Assembly: GCF_004210375.1 (NCBI RefSeq) | Contig: NC_134825.1 | Coordinates: 40,232,348 to 40,296,347 of the forward strand | Length of the DNA stretch: 64,000 nt | Origin: Tachypleus tridentatus | Lineage: Eukaryota > Arthropoda > Merostomata > Xiphosura > Limulidae | Reading direction: 5' to 3' | In this document: piece after piece, positions 1 through 10,905 of the stretch | Position numbering within the stretch: the first letter of the stretch is position 1 | Layout: each line of letters opens with the position of its first letter | The notes under the pieces: generated by a model | What the model saw: only the letters and a program-made list of their open reading frames with translations | The model's database searches: none | What the model was told of the DNA's origin: nothing | Position numbers and translations under genes: made by a program

Positions 1-122
1 ACCGTAACATTATAACGCCCCCACGGCTGAAAGAGCGAGCATGTTTGGTGCAACCGGGATTCGAACCCGCTACCCTCGGATTACGAGTCGAACGCCTTAA
101 CACGCTTGGCCATGCCGGGACC
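1..122 (-). repeat. SINE family A, head, cut by the window edge
   Basis: Family A consensus here is a tRNA-like head (GGCCCGGCATGGCCAGGTGG..., CGT at the anticodon position, box B GGTTCGAATCC), a body (AGAGTTGGCGGTGGGTGGTG...) and a tail (GCGCAGATAGCC...AGCTTTGCGCGAAATTC, then AAAC repeats), about 275 nt in all. This copy shows the head and the first part of the body. Confidence 0.9.
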
Positions 123-285
123 TGATACAGTGGAATGTATGAAAGTGGTGAAAAGGACAGCCTTTCTTTTCTCTCTTCCTTCCCCCTCAGAAAATAAGTT
201 AAAGATTTTGTAATTATTTTTCAAATAACGACTGTAAAATGTGTAGGGTTGGTTGTTAAGTATTAAAATTGAAATATGGGGAAAG

Positions 286-392
286 CCTCCCAGTGGCACG
301 GATGTACGTCTACAGACTTACAATGCTAGAAATCGAGCTGAGCACAGTTAGCCTAATGTGTAACTTTATGCTTAACTAGAAACAAAATAAGC
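286..392 (+). repeat. SINE family C, internally deleted
   Basis: Family C has a tRNA-like head (CAGTGGC(T/A)CAGCGGTATGTC, anticodon loop with TAC), box B GGGTTTCGATACCCG, and a tail AGCACAGATAGCCCATTGTGTAGCTTTGTGC. This copy lacks the box B segment. Confidence 0.7.
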
Positions 393-1589
393 AATTGGAG
401 ATAAACACAACATATTTCTCGACTTTTCATGCAAGCAAAGAGACCAAAACCTACAAATAATTTAATTTTGTTTCCACTTCTGAGCGATTATGTAATGAAA
501 ACTTTTGAAGCAAGTATTTTCCTTCTCTGATACACTAAAATTAACAAAATAAAAACTGTGGAGATACAATTAGAAATCTTCAGTTATATTTTAAGTTTAT
601 TTTTATACTAAATTATATGCGTTAAAACAACTTGGTATGGAACTCAAAAATACGTTTCGCATTTGGAATTATGAATGTAATCCAGTGATTCGAGGTAAAA
701 GTGAAGGTAGAACATATTACATTTTCGAACCACGATACAGCAATGTTTGTATTTTGTCATAACTTTTTGTTCTAGTTGTATAAAAACAGCATGAAATATT
801 TTATGAGTTTATGATATTTTTCTTGAAATAAGGCTTTTGGTCTCACTAGAAAACTTAACCGTCCAAAACATAAAAAAAATCAAAATTTAATACATTATGT
901 GATTTGTACTGCAAGGAACTACAGAACATTAAATTTTAGATAGTATAATTATATAGCAACTTACTCAGACGAATCCAAAAGCGTACCAGTATTTTTGACA
1001 GTTTCAGATTTACTCAGATACGTTACTAAACCTGTTTCCAATATTCTCTTGAAGCGACCGTCTTTCCTTCCCAGTTTTGTGGCTGTGATGATTCATAAAC
1101 CTAAACTTCTCATGGCTGAGTGGAAGCTAACATTTCTTCTCAAAGTAACTCTCTATCTCCCATTTCATACTTGGTGAATAACATTATCTCATCCGACAGA
1201 CGGTTTGAACATTTCAATTAACCAAGATATTCTCGACTTATTTATACACGGAAATGTTTTTAACTATGACACAATCCATGTTGTCCATTTAAATGATTTT
1301 TTCGTAGAGACTGTCTCTGTAATTTTCTCATAATACAATCTTATTGGTATAAAAAATTTTGAATTCTTTAAAAAATAAAATTGTATTTAATATAATAACT
1401 TCACTTAACTTTAATGAACATTCTTCGACAATTAATTAAATCATGGTCAGAATGGTTGAAATTACTTCAATAAGATGTGGTTAGAGACATTGTTAGTTAT
1501 CACCATTAGATTCCATCAAGGAACATAGGGCCGCAATCGCTTGCGGATTCTTCAACAGGTATTTAAGTGAGTAGGTTGTTAGCCCGCTA
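393..1589. other. Intergenic, nothing recognised
   Basis: AT-rich sequence with no SINE, no exon-like region and only short chance frames. Confidence 0.5.
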
Positions 1590-1820
1590 CACTGAGCCGT
1601 CCCTAATTTAGTAGTGTAAGACTTGAGGGAAGGCAGCTAGTCATCATTACCCACCGCCAACTCTTGGGCTACTCTTGTATCAACGAATAGTGGGATTGAC
1701 CGTCACATTATAACGCCACCACGGCTGGGAGGGCGAGCATTTTTAGCGCGACTCGGGCTCGAACCCGCGACCCTCGGATTACGACTCGCACGCCTTACGT
1801 GCTTGGCCATGCCAAGCCTT
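1590..1820 (-). repeat. SINE family A, tail lost
   Basis: Head and body are clear from GCCGTCCCTAATTTAG to CTTGGCCATGCC. The tail end is replaced by unrelated sequence. Confidence 0.88.
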
Positions 1821-2255
1821 AGAGACACTGTAATATAGCCCATTCTATTTGCAGATTCTCTGTAAATACTCACCAATATTCTGAAACACTAGTGTCTCGG
1901 TAATGTTACAGACTTCACACTTATCGCAAATATATATATATATGAATACTAACTTTATAACACTGGTGTTGTACCAAAATTCCCGTAAACATATAACCAA
2001 AAAACTTCTTTAGCTATGTAGTTATATTTTATAGTATGTTCGGTCAGGCTTGAGTAATTGTAAGGAAAAACTAAGTTAATTATTTCTATAATTTTATGAT
2101 AATATCGAGATTTAACAATAGCAATATTCAAATATTCTGTAGGTTTATTATTTTTACCACGGTGCCATATAAATCCGACTTATTCGGATCAACCATCACT
2201 CATTAAAATATATCAAGAATATTATAAAGGACTAGCTACAATATATATTATGTGA

Positions 2256-2530
2256 GGCCCGGCATGGCCAGGTGGTTAAGACATTCGGCCCGTAATCTGA
2301 GGGTCACGGATTCGAATCCCCGTCACACCAAACATGCTCGCCCTTTCAGTTGTTGGGACAGTATAAGTGACGGTCAATCACACTATTCGTTGGTAAAAAA
2401 GTAGCCCAAGAGTTGGCGGTGGGTGGTGGTGACTAGCTGCTTTCCCTGTAGTCTTACACTGTTAAATTAGGAGCGGCTAGCGTAGATAGCCCTCGTGTAG
2501 CTTTGCGCGAGATTTAAAAACAAACAAACA
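2256..2530 (+). repeat. SINE family A, full length
   Basis: It runs from GGCCCGGCATGGCCAGGTGG to the CAAACAAACA tail, with both RNA polymerase III boxes recognisable. Confidence 0.92.
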
Positions 2531-4273
2531 TATTATGTGTTACCTGATTTTTTTAATAAGCTGAAAATATCAAAAATGCGTTGTCGTTCACTTAAACTTT
2601 CACCTGACAAATGTATTCGAAATGTGGAAGTAACTCGAGCCAAATAGGACAAAAGTAAGACCTGATTTAAATTATTCGTCGTTTCGAATGACTAAAAGAA
2701 AGATAAAAAATAATCAAAGTATCTTGTTGAGACTAGTACCTGTGTCCCAATGACAACAGTGATTTTAGTTGTTTCGTATAATACTGTTACTGAGTACTTT
2801 TTCATTAACAAAAATACTCAACTGGCCATTTAATAAAAAAATATCGTTATGAGTATTTCATATTTATCATAAAAATTCGCTGTCATTCCTTACGTTTAGT
2901 ATAAAATATTAAAATTAATATATTGCATATCATCTACCCATCAATTGTGTTTGTGTATTGCTCAAAATGTAGGTAATAAATTGTATTGAACTTATTTATG
3001 AAGTTTAGTCTTGCAGGCTACCTAAGCCCTTAATCCGTTCCTGGATCGACTGCGAGTTTTATAATGTGAAACTCTGGCATACATCGTACGCTCGAATTCC
3101 GGACTTCGGGATCTGAAGCCTGGTCCCTGATGAAATAGTTTTAATGATATATTTATATTGAATCGGATTATATGATTTCATCTATACAATTTTAAATAAA
3201 TGAAAATACATATCGAAAGATTGCGTGAGTCGAAATTTTAGGGCTTTTATAGTCGTATTTTCAGACATACTCTCTAAGCCAAAGTCCACATTTTTTAAAG
3301 TAATAAAGCTAACAAAATTTAACACATAGCTTGCTACAAAAATATTCTTTTAGTTAGGTCTATTTGCATAAAAAAAAAATAACAGTCGGAATATAGTAAA
3401 GGCTATTTTAAGAATTTTTAAAATGTAATGACTACAAACAAGTATATATATATTTCGAAAAAATAAGCTTATAATATATTCATTTCTACACGTAATTGCT
3501 TTGATAACTTGTGATTATCTGAACGTTGTAAAGTTCATTCATCCTGAGGTTACATCCACATTGTGAGCAAGATATTAAACTTTATTTTTTATGCATGAAA
3601 ATGCAAATAAACCTGACTTACTTAATGCATTTTAGAGTTTATTAATTGTAACACTTAACTTAATAAATACCAAGTTGGAACCTCACAGTTAAAAATTTTC
3701 GAAATTCTGCCAAATCATTGTTAAACGGCACCTTTGAACGAAACACATTTGACAACATTTCAGAATACATTAACTATAACAATGTCAGAAACAAAATCTA
3801 CTCAGGTAATCATTTGTTACAATTTGGACCAGTATCTTTATTATAAAAAATGATCAAAGACAGACACATTTTTTTCTATAATATTATTCTTATTATATAC
3901 ATTCGGTTTTATTGTCATTGTGACTACCTTTTGCTGAAAGGCTTAAAATGTAACGTATTTGATGAGGTTTCTCTCTCTCTCTGGTGTTTGGGTATATATA
4001 TTTTGTATACCCAGGAGGGTCAGATACACCAGACCTCTTCCTCCTTCCATTACATTGTTGGAATGGACTGATTAATATGTAATAATATCAACTTTAAACT
4101 AGTCCTTTACAGGGCAATGTCCATTTATATTTTTCTTTCATTTTTAAAGTCTAGTACGTAGGTGGTTGTTTTATTTTAGCACTATTTTATTAAATATTAT
4201 CTTGGAGATCAGATGTACAAATTTACCGGGGAGAGGTGTTGGAAGCAATAACACCCTGGATAGTACTGTGAAT
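2531..4273. other. Intergenic, nothing recognised
   Basis: AT-rich. A small less AT-rich patch at 3020-3125 may be part of an old repeat. No coding signal. Confidence 0.45.
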
Positions 4274-4531
4274 TTATCCATCTTTAACAAAGTTCATGAT
4301 GTATGTTAACATTTGTGGTAGGTATTTTTCGATGTTCTTCATAATTATTTTAATGATTATGTCTGATAGACTGTTTTCATTATTTGGATTTGTGTATTCT
4401 GTCAATATTTCAGAGACGATGGAAGTAATGGCATTGGTTAGTGTGTTATCAGTATTCATAGGTGTGGTTTTGTGTGTGTCTTCAGTTGTTTTAGGTAAAT
4501 CTTCAATACTTGTTGATGGTTTTGCCTGCAT
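4274..4531 (-). CDS. Unassigned 85-codon ORF, possibly LINE ORF1 remnant
   Basis: ATG at 4531. The protein is Thr/Asn-rich at its N-terminus (MQAKPSTSIEDLPKTTEDTH) with an amphipathic C-terminus (SLSDIIIKIIMKNIEKYLPQ) and TAA at 4276-4274. The layout resembles the C-terminal end of gag-like ORF1 in Jockey-type elements, but no knuckle or ORF2 is seen nearby. It sits beside a tRNA-like fragment, so a mobile-element origin is likelier than a host gene. Confidence 0.3.
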   Translation of the reverse strand: MQAKPSTSIEDLPKTTEDTHKTTPMNTDNTLTNAITSIVSEILTEYTNPNNENSLSDIIIKIIMKNIEKYLPQMLTYIMNFVKDG

Positions 4532-4545
4532 GAATGATGTTTTCT

Positions 4546-4600
4546 TGACTATGGCGCAATTGGTTAGCGCACGGTAATTATAAGACAGTACTTTGATAAG
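4546..4600 (+). pseudogene. tRNA-Ile(UAU)-like fragment
   Basis: TGGCGCAATTGGTTAGCGCA keeps a full D-arm with box A. It continues CGGTAATTATAAGACAGTAC, matching the anticodon arm and the start of the intron of animal tRNA-Ile(UAU) genes. The acceptor stem, T-arm and 3' half are missing; a SINE starts at 4612. It is a broken tRNA gene or a SINE head. Confidence 0.55.
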
Positions 4601-4611
4601 GTTTATATAGC

Positions 4612-4880
4612 TTTGTTTGTTTTTGAATTTCGAACAAAGCTACTCGAGGGATATCTGCAGTAGCCGTCCCTAACTTAACAGTGTAAGACTAAACGGAAGA
4701 CATCTAGTCATCACCACCCACCGCCAACTCTTGAGCTACTCTTTTACCAACGAATAGTGGGTTTGACTATCACATTATAACGTCCCCACGGTTAAAAGGA
4801 CGAGCATGTTTGGTGCAACGGTGATTCGAACCCACGACCCTCAGATTACGAGTCGAGTGCCTTAACCTTTGACCATGTTA
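4612..4880 (-). repeat. SINE family A, full length
   Basis: It lies next to the tRNA-Ile-like fragment. The head end is damaged (CCTTAACCTTTGACCATG). Confidence 0.88.
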
Positions 4881-5185
4881 GATATGAGAACGAGAGTGAT
4901 TTCTGAAAATTAATAATTAACAACGTACTTCAATTTATCCGATTCTCTAACGTTTTTAGAACTTATTCCTATTTTAATCAGTTTAGAACTTATTTTCCTC
5001 CCAACAATAACTCGTTACACAGAAGCAATGTATGGTGATTTAGCTCATGCTATCTTACAATAATGTATTTTTATGCCTCCTGTTATTTTATCTTTGTTAG
5101 AACATGTTTAATGTTCTTGTGTTATATAACATCTATGCTGGTGAAGCGTAAACTATACAGCGGTAGTTTGCGAAATGTTATATTA

Positions 5186-5214
5186 GGCCCGGCATGGCCA
5201 GGAGGTTAAGGCAC
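5186..5214 (+). repeat. SINE family A, 29-nt head fragment
   Basis: Only GGCCCGGCATGGCCAGGAGG TTAAGGCAC remains. The sequence ends just after box A, unusual because SINEs normally lose the 5' side. Confidence 0.75.
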
Positions 5215-5744
5215 TGATATATAAAATTATATTGACCCTATACTAATTAACTTGTGCCTTTGTATGTATGCATATTCAGTCAACTCTTCCTACATTTCTG
5301 GAGCTACCAGAGCCAGAATTGGCAAGTGTACTCAAACTTACCCGGATGGTGTTCTTATGTGTATGGCACACCTTCCTGGAAAGGGGATATAAAATGAGGC
5401 TAAAACCCTTAACGGTTTCTTTTTTTTTGCGAATGAAGTCCACCTTGTGTAGCTATATGACGTAATACGAGGAGCTTGATCAGTACATTAGGGCTTCCAT
5501 GGATCATAACACAATCCATTTTTCTCATAAGTTATTTTAGACTTTACATTACTTACAATAACTAAATTTAACACTCTGCTACACTTAAATTAAAACTTCC
5601 GTCTATAACTAACAATAAAATTCGCACTCAGGCAGTGTTGGCTATAATTCAACACTTATCATCAGTCATTCCCTGATTGCTGATCCGATGCTCGAAACTA
5701 AGCTTGGTGCTATCTTCTCAACCACGACTTAAATATTTATGTTG

Positions 5745-5870
5745 TGGGAATTTGTTTGTTTCTACAAACAAGGCTTCACAATGGGCTATCTGTGCCCTGC
5801 CCACTACGGGTATCAAAACCCAGTTTCTAGCGTTTTTGTCCACAGGCATACAGCTTTGCCACTGGAGGGC
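5745..5870 (-). repeat. SINE family C
   Basis: Tail CACAATGGGCTATCTGTGCC, box B complement CGGGTATCAAAACCC, and head end CCACTGGAGGGC. It ends exactly where the 57-nt hairpin begins. Confidence 0.85.
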
Positions 5871-5926
5871 TGTTGTGGAAGACAGCCTAGACGTTTATAC
5901 TATGTCTAGGCTGTCTTTCACAACAG
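5870..5926 (+). other. 57-nt hairpin, 23-bp stem
   Basis: The arm at 5870-5892 pairs with 5904-5926 across an 11-nt loop. In plus-strand RNA all 23 positions pair, one as G-U (on the minus strand that position is a C-A mismatch). It abuts the head end of a SINE (5745-5870). It could be a microRNA-like precursor or a mutational snap-back. Confidence 0.6.
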
Positions 5927-7223
5927 TACTTTTCGTATAACGTTACAGATGTTTTTGTAACATGACCGAAATCGATCATGCAGTGGTAAAATCAGCAACA
6001 AAAAACTATGATTCTGTCAGTAGCGTCGTGTGCGAAAGGGCAGAAACCCTATATACAAAGAAATGATACGCGACATCAATACAGTTCCAATAATAATTTG
6101 ATAATCGCTATGGAACATGAGTCATGCCTGCCATAAAAACATTCAATTACATCCATGGCTTGCATGCAGCTACATCTATACGCATGTAGTTGGTTATGAG
6201 GTTCCAGATAAACCACAAACTACATTAAAATGATTGGATGCCAATGGGTATACAGCTGCTGTTATTAGCTTGGTACTAAAATACGCTTAAAAGCTACCAT
6301 AATCAATGCATAATGATGTATTTAGTAATACGCCCAGGTTTTATTAAAATACTTGCAGCCCTTTTTACTGTAGGCTGATAGAACAATATTAAATAATAAT
6401 AAAGAAGAACAAATAGGCAATCCCTATTATGAACTATTACCGTGGGTCATGATATGCTACAAGCTCTATGAGAAGTAAAAAATTTTAAAACGTTAAGATA
6501 AAACATAATGATAATAACATATACATTTTCTGGAGTCATTGGTTGTGGTTTTTATTGTAAACCTCTACAAGGCTTAAACCAATGCATTCTAAGCGTATAC
6601 TATAACGTTTGCAATAAACTGAATTCAAATGCCGTTAAATGACACGAAATAGAGGTTCCTGGATTAGTATAAATCCTTATTTCATGACTGGATAATTTTC
6701 ATAAAATATTTAAATTATAATGAACATCATATAGCATTGTCATCAGTAAAGAGTATCTCTAGTGAGAGAAACGATGATTTTGGAAATAAATGTATCTGTT
6801 GACTGGGTTGTTTTTTTCTTAAAATTACGAATACGTGCACTGTGGTCAATCAATAAAGACTTTTTCTTCTTTTTTTTCCACACCGGAAACCAGTCTCCGG
6901 GAGTTGTCGGTGTAAATTAAGTTATGTCGGGCATCACTGAATGATGTATTCTTATAAAGTTTCATGTTATAATGAACGACAGATGTTAATCTGCCACCAG
7001 CCATATGCTAAAAATATAAAAACACTTTTGTTTCTAAAAGTATTAACTTAATATTTCAAGTACATATATATATGTATCTGTATATGTGTTTCATAGCGTT
7101 TCCATTTGGTTTCATGTATTTTCTCAGATACTCATCTAAATTTTCACTTTATGTGTTTTTCTAATATATGACGTAATGTAAGTTTCTGCAAAACACGGAG
7201 TAAAAATGAAATTCGTTAATTTT

Positions 7224-7242
7224 TTTATTACAGTTATTTATT
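7224..7242 (-). terminator. Two poly(A) signals after the unrecognised gene
   Basis: AATAAA occurs at 7242-7237 and again at 7229-7224 on the minus strand, about 60 and 75 nt after the TAA of the last exon. Their position supports this as the 3' end of the gene. Confidence 0.55.
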
Positions 7243-7299
7243 TTTTCAGAAGAAACATACACCTGAATCACAGATAAATTCGATTACTTGGTATTTCCC

Positions 7300-7493
7300 T
7301 TAAAAAGTCTCTTTTATTACCAGATACCAAAATACAGTAGTTTTGTTTCTTGTGTATTGCAAATTCTCCAACTTTAGATTTATAAATCCATCTTGAGGAC
7401 CCATGTCTACAGAGACCGTTTGGTATGTGAATTCTGGATCTCCCTTATTCAAGGCTCTTGGTCTCTTCCTGGCTGCTTGAGGCATCTTCAAAT
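7300..7493 (-). CDS. Unrecognised protein, probable last exon (63 codons)
   Basis: After acceptor TTTCGACTTGTCAG, two bases (AT) complete the Tyr codon begun in the 8147-9398 exon. The frame continues LKMPQAARKRPRALNKGDPE and further to KETF, stop TAA at 7302-7300. Phase fits exactly and two AATAAA signals follow within 80 nt. The C-terminus has a second basic patch (ARKRPR) and SVDMGPQDGFINLKLENL. An earlier acceptor ending TGACAG near 7706 is also phase-compatible but reaches a TGA after about 48 codons. Joined product: about 481 residues. Confidence 0.6.
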
Positions 7494-8146
7494 CTGACAA
7501 GTCGAAACAAATCTCTAAGTAAGCTAAACCACAATGTTTGAAGCACGGCCCACGCCCCCATCACGGAAAAGACGAAGAAGAGCTCATACTTCTTAACACG
7601 TCTGATAATCTCATATCGAAATTCCTGCCACATATTCTATTGTATTGTATATTGCACATTCTTCGGTTACAAACACACGTTTTGAACATCTTCACTACAT
7701 ACCAAGCTGTCATTTGTCACAATATAAAATTTCAAGTACTGCCTTGATAAGAAATATGGTGAACTACATACAGACATATAAAATATGGTATTATATGTAT
7801 ACATATACACACAAATATATATAAAGTCACTGAAACACTATAAATGAAGTAACATGTACAAAACATGCTTATTTGTACAATTAAACTTACTAAAAAACTG
7901 CAAATTACTCATAATATTAAACTCTGGGTAATTCATCTGTTATTGGTAATTTTATTATTAAAATAAACATTCTAGTTAAGTTACTTTTTTTACAGATATA
8001 GAAAATAAAATTGAAATTAAAATAACTTTCCTTATACCAGTAAATCAAAACAAGCTAAAAATTAAGCTAACGAATAAAACATTAGTGACACATTGTTCTT
8101 TTCAACTCCATAGAGGGGCCTCTTGTTGTTGTTTATTTTTACTCAC

Positions 8147-9398
8147 ACTTTAGGTTCCATGGTTGACTTTGCTGACTGCAGTTGCTCTTTGAATATTTCA
8201 ATGAGCTGGAGTTGTTGTAAATTATGCCTTCTACTTTATCGTGAAGTAGTGGTGAGATTTTGTTTGAGGTAGGATTTGTGCATTCTTTAGAATAAGATTG
8301 ACAGTTTAGATGTGATTTATTTATTTCTTGATTATTTCGCAATGGAGCCCTACAAGCTTGTAGAGAGTTATCGTGGCAACTTTGCCATATGTTTCTCAAT
8401 TTTCTGGGAATGGTTGGTATCTTTTTTGAGCTTGTATAATTTTTCTTGCTATCATGTGGAAATAATGTGTGGGTGTATGCAATATTTCGCATGCATTTTT
8501 CATTCGATTTTTTTTTCGTGTTTGGTTTCAGAGCTTCTTTGTTATTGTGTAGTAATGAGGAACAGTTATGATTTTCTGATTCTGAACACATGACTGAAGA
8601 AACCATGTTGTGATTATTTAATATTCCAGGTTTTTCAAAGTTTTTAACAAATTTTGCCTGTTTACCAAGAACAGTTTCTTCATTTTCTAGTAAAGTAACG
8701 CAGTTATAACTGTTTTTAACATTTTCCTTTTGACGCTGACCTTTTTCTCTCTCGATGCTCAAATTATGTTGCTGTATTGGTACAGGTGGATTTTCCATTA
8801 ATATTTTTGTTTCTGTTTCTGGGTTCATCTGTGTAAAGTTTTCCAATCCGACGTTACTGCTACTTGACAGTAAATCACTTGATTCATACATGTTGTCACT
8901 ACTAACTTCTTTCTCAATACGGCTAAAAACAGTGTCTAAGGTTAATGTTTCTTCAAGGGTTGAGCTACATTCCATCTGACTGTACTGAGGTGAATATATG
9001 AAATCGAGAGCAGAATTTGATTCAACGTTTAGATTTTCGCATGAATTTCCTGAAAATGTTGGTGTTTCAACAGCATACTGTGATAACAAAACATCCGAAG
9101 CTCCATAATTTACTTTTTTGTAAATATTATTTTCAGGATTTATTTTGTAATGTGTTCTAGGCCATTCTTTTGAATTCGTATCAATGTTCTTATTTCTAGA
9201 AGAAATAGTGTTTTCCGCGACCTTTTGCAAAGTGTAATTAGTATTACACGGAACAGCACTGGTCCATGGTAGAAACTCTTTTTTCAGTTGATAATTTGAT
9301 TTCAACAGAACTTCAGAACTTTTAGGGCGTCGACGTTTTTGGGGCTTACGTTCTTTTAATTTATTTCGTTGTCGATTTAATGCCTCTTGAAATGCCAT
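8147..9398 (-). CDS. Unrecognised protein, long coding exon (417 codons)
   Basis: A 1252-nt open exon runs from acceptor TTTTTCCAG (9407-9399) to donor AGT|GTGAGT (8147/8146). It begins exactly with an ATG (MAFQEALNRQRNKLKERKP). If unspliced at the 3' end, the frame would stop six bases later (TAA at 8139-8141). The protein is hydrophilic, rich in Ser, Asn and Lys, with a basic nuclear-localisation-like cluster KPQKRRRPK at about 18-26, FLPWTSAVP near 42-50, and no membrane segment or signal peptide. The low-complexity, disorder-like composition hides its family. One phase-matched downstream exon is at 7300-7493 and a possible non-coding first exon at 10476-10660. Coding status is well supported by length in such AT-rich DNA; function is unknown. 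Confidence 0.8.
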
Positions 9399-9732
9399 CT
9401 GGAAAAAGTTTTGAGTATAGCAGACATTAGTTTATCATGGTAATATTTCCGGGTTATTCTTTACTGAATTTAAGCTATATATGTGTAACTAAAAGTTATT
9501 CCTGACGTTATTCAGTTCATATTGCGAATTGTTTCTATTCTTCAACTGAAAATTAATATTCCTTTAAGAATGACTAAGTTTAATACTCCAAAACTCCATC
9601 TATTTTCTTAAACTGGTTTAAAATGTAGAGAAACAAACACGATTTTTCTTCAGTTTCACATTAAGTTGGAAGAACATTCAGATTTATATATTATAGATGG
9701 GTTTGTTTTATCAGTAAATTGTTGTTGTTGAA

Positions 9733-9840
9733 GAAGCACAAAGCTACATAATGGGCTATCTGTGCTCTACCCACCACGGGCATCAAAACCAGGTTTTTAG
9801 CATTGTAAGTCCACAGACATACCGCTGAGCCACTGGGGGC
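9733..9840 (-). repeat. SINE family C, in intron 1 of the 481-residue gene
   Basis: Nearly complete copy, from AAGAAGCACAAAGCTACATA to CTGAGCCACTGGGGGC. Confidence 0.88.
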
Positions 9841-10475
9841 GTCAGTAAATGTCATTATATTGATGATATTACATAATTTAAAAGTGTAATGTATAACTGA
9901 TCATCTTATCACAATTGTATTTTTATTATGCTAATACTTCATTAATGATAGTTCAAAATGGCGACTTATATTGCAGATGTTCGTCACTGGCGTAATTTCA
10001 GTAACCGATAATAGTAATAAAGTTCTGAGTTTAAACTTAACATGAACTGTAAAATAATTATGCACTTGAAAATATAATGTTATGTACGTTATGTACGTTA
10101 CATAAGTATTACGATTTCAAATAAATGTAAATTTGAACTTAGAAGTTAAATGAATGTCGATATGCGTCAAATTTATGATATCTACCAACAAGATTGATAC
10201 TCATAATTTTCTTTTTTAACACAAATATATTTTAATATACAAAAATTGAATTTATAATAACGGTTATTAAAATAGTTAATACAAATAATTATTTATAAAC
10301 AAAAATTTTATAAACTCACAAATAGCATTCAGTCTTCTATCTGGCCTGAAAACTAATATTTTATTGTCACTTCAGGTTCACGAGGCGCAAATTACTTTTA
10401 TGTTGATACACAGATACACTTCACTTGACGAGAATACTAATTAGCTCTATTCTTGTTTGGTCGAATGCGGCTTAC

Positions 10476-10660
10476 AAGGTTAATTTTCACAGAGAAAGGC
10501 AGATATATAATTTCCTCGTAGAAATACTGGCGTCCGAAGTTAATACTTTAAAGTTGAACGGTTCGTAATGTTCGACATCTCTAAACGTTACTTGTCAAGC
10601 GTTAATTACAATTACAGCTTCCAAGATTTATAGTATACTGACTGTAGCTCACCAACAATA
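10476..10660 (-). other. Possible non-coding first exon (5' UTR) of the 481-residue gene
   Basis: Starting about 25-30 nt downstream of the TATA box, the region ends in CTT|GTAAGC at 10476/10475. The same CTT|GTAAG donor is kept in promoter copy II (CTT|GTAAGG at 14705/14706). Splicing to the acceptor at 9399 would put the ATG at the very start of exon 2. The segment lacks a good ATG frame. The assignment is inferred from signals only. Confidence 0.4.
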
Positions 10661-10683
10661 TAAAATTGTCTCTCGGCGCTTAT

Positions 10684-10731
10684 GTTTATATAGTTTAAGG
10701 CGAGATTCTTGAATGTTCAACAATGTTCGAA
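10684..10731 (-). promoter_or_regulatory. Heat-shock-type promoter, copy I (HSE array and TATA box)
   Basis: On the minus strand, GAAcaTTGttGAAcaTTCaaGAA (about 10728-10706) contains five in-phase 5-bp heat-shock units, four of them perfect. A TATA-like CTATATAAAC follows at 10693-10684. A weaker distal cluster (TTCtcAAAacTTA...TTCttGAG) lies at 10775-10806. HSF trimers bind such alternating GAA/TTC arrays. It points toward the 481-residue gene. Confidence 0.6.
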
Positions 10732-10905
10732 GACACGCTAGCGTTTTCGTAAAAGAAGTATTGTTGATTCTTACTCTCAAGAACTTTTTATAAGTTTTGA
10801 GAACAGGCAATACTTAAACAATGCACATCCAACAATATACGTCACATGCATCAAACTGAAACAAACGTAAGTTATAAAATAAATGTATAACGGTATATCC
10901 CTTAC

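Larger units (their letters stand above)
5215..7223. other. Intergenic apart from one SINE and one hairpin
   Basis: Outside the SINE (5745-5870) and hairpin (5870-5926) I see no gene. The region runs up to the poly(A) signals of the 481-residue gene. Confidence 0.45.
10180..10905 (-). repeat. Promoter/leader module, copy I of three
   Basis: About 0.7 kb aligns by eye with copy III over its whole length (shared blocks TTAACACAAATATATTTTAA, TAACGGTTATTA, CGTAGAAATACT, ACTGTAGC, ATTCTTGAATGTTC, ACATGCATCAAACTGAAA). It also aligns with copy II in inverse orientation over the promoter part. Downstream of the presumed start there is also a GACAATAAAATATT near 10360 that could act as a poly(A) signal for a short transcript. 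Confidence 0.7.

Noticed and set aside
2256-2330. tRNA gene (Thr-like) at the SINE head
   Set aside because: Stem pairing is imperfect and the sequence continues into a SINE body; all similar hits are SINE heads.
5870-5926. miR-7 gene
   Set aside because: Only eight or nine bases agree with miR-7; the remaining arm and loop differ.
7445-7633. 62-codon minus ORF with a hydrophobic segment (YELFFVFSVMGAWAVLQTLW)
   Set aside because: It has a stop one codon before its ATG, overlaps the phase-matched last exon of the 481-residue gene in another frame, and I recognise no relative; chance reading of a less AT-rich exon region is more likely. A genuine small membrane protein cannot be excluded.
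7300-7706. In-frame TGA at 7576-7574 read as selenocysteine, joining the segment from 7705 to the last exon
   Set aside because: No selenoprotein family fits and no SECIS-like structure was recognised; an acceptor right before 7493 explains the frame more simply.
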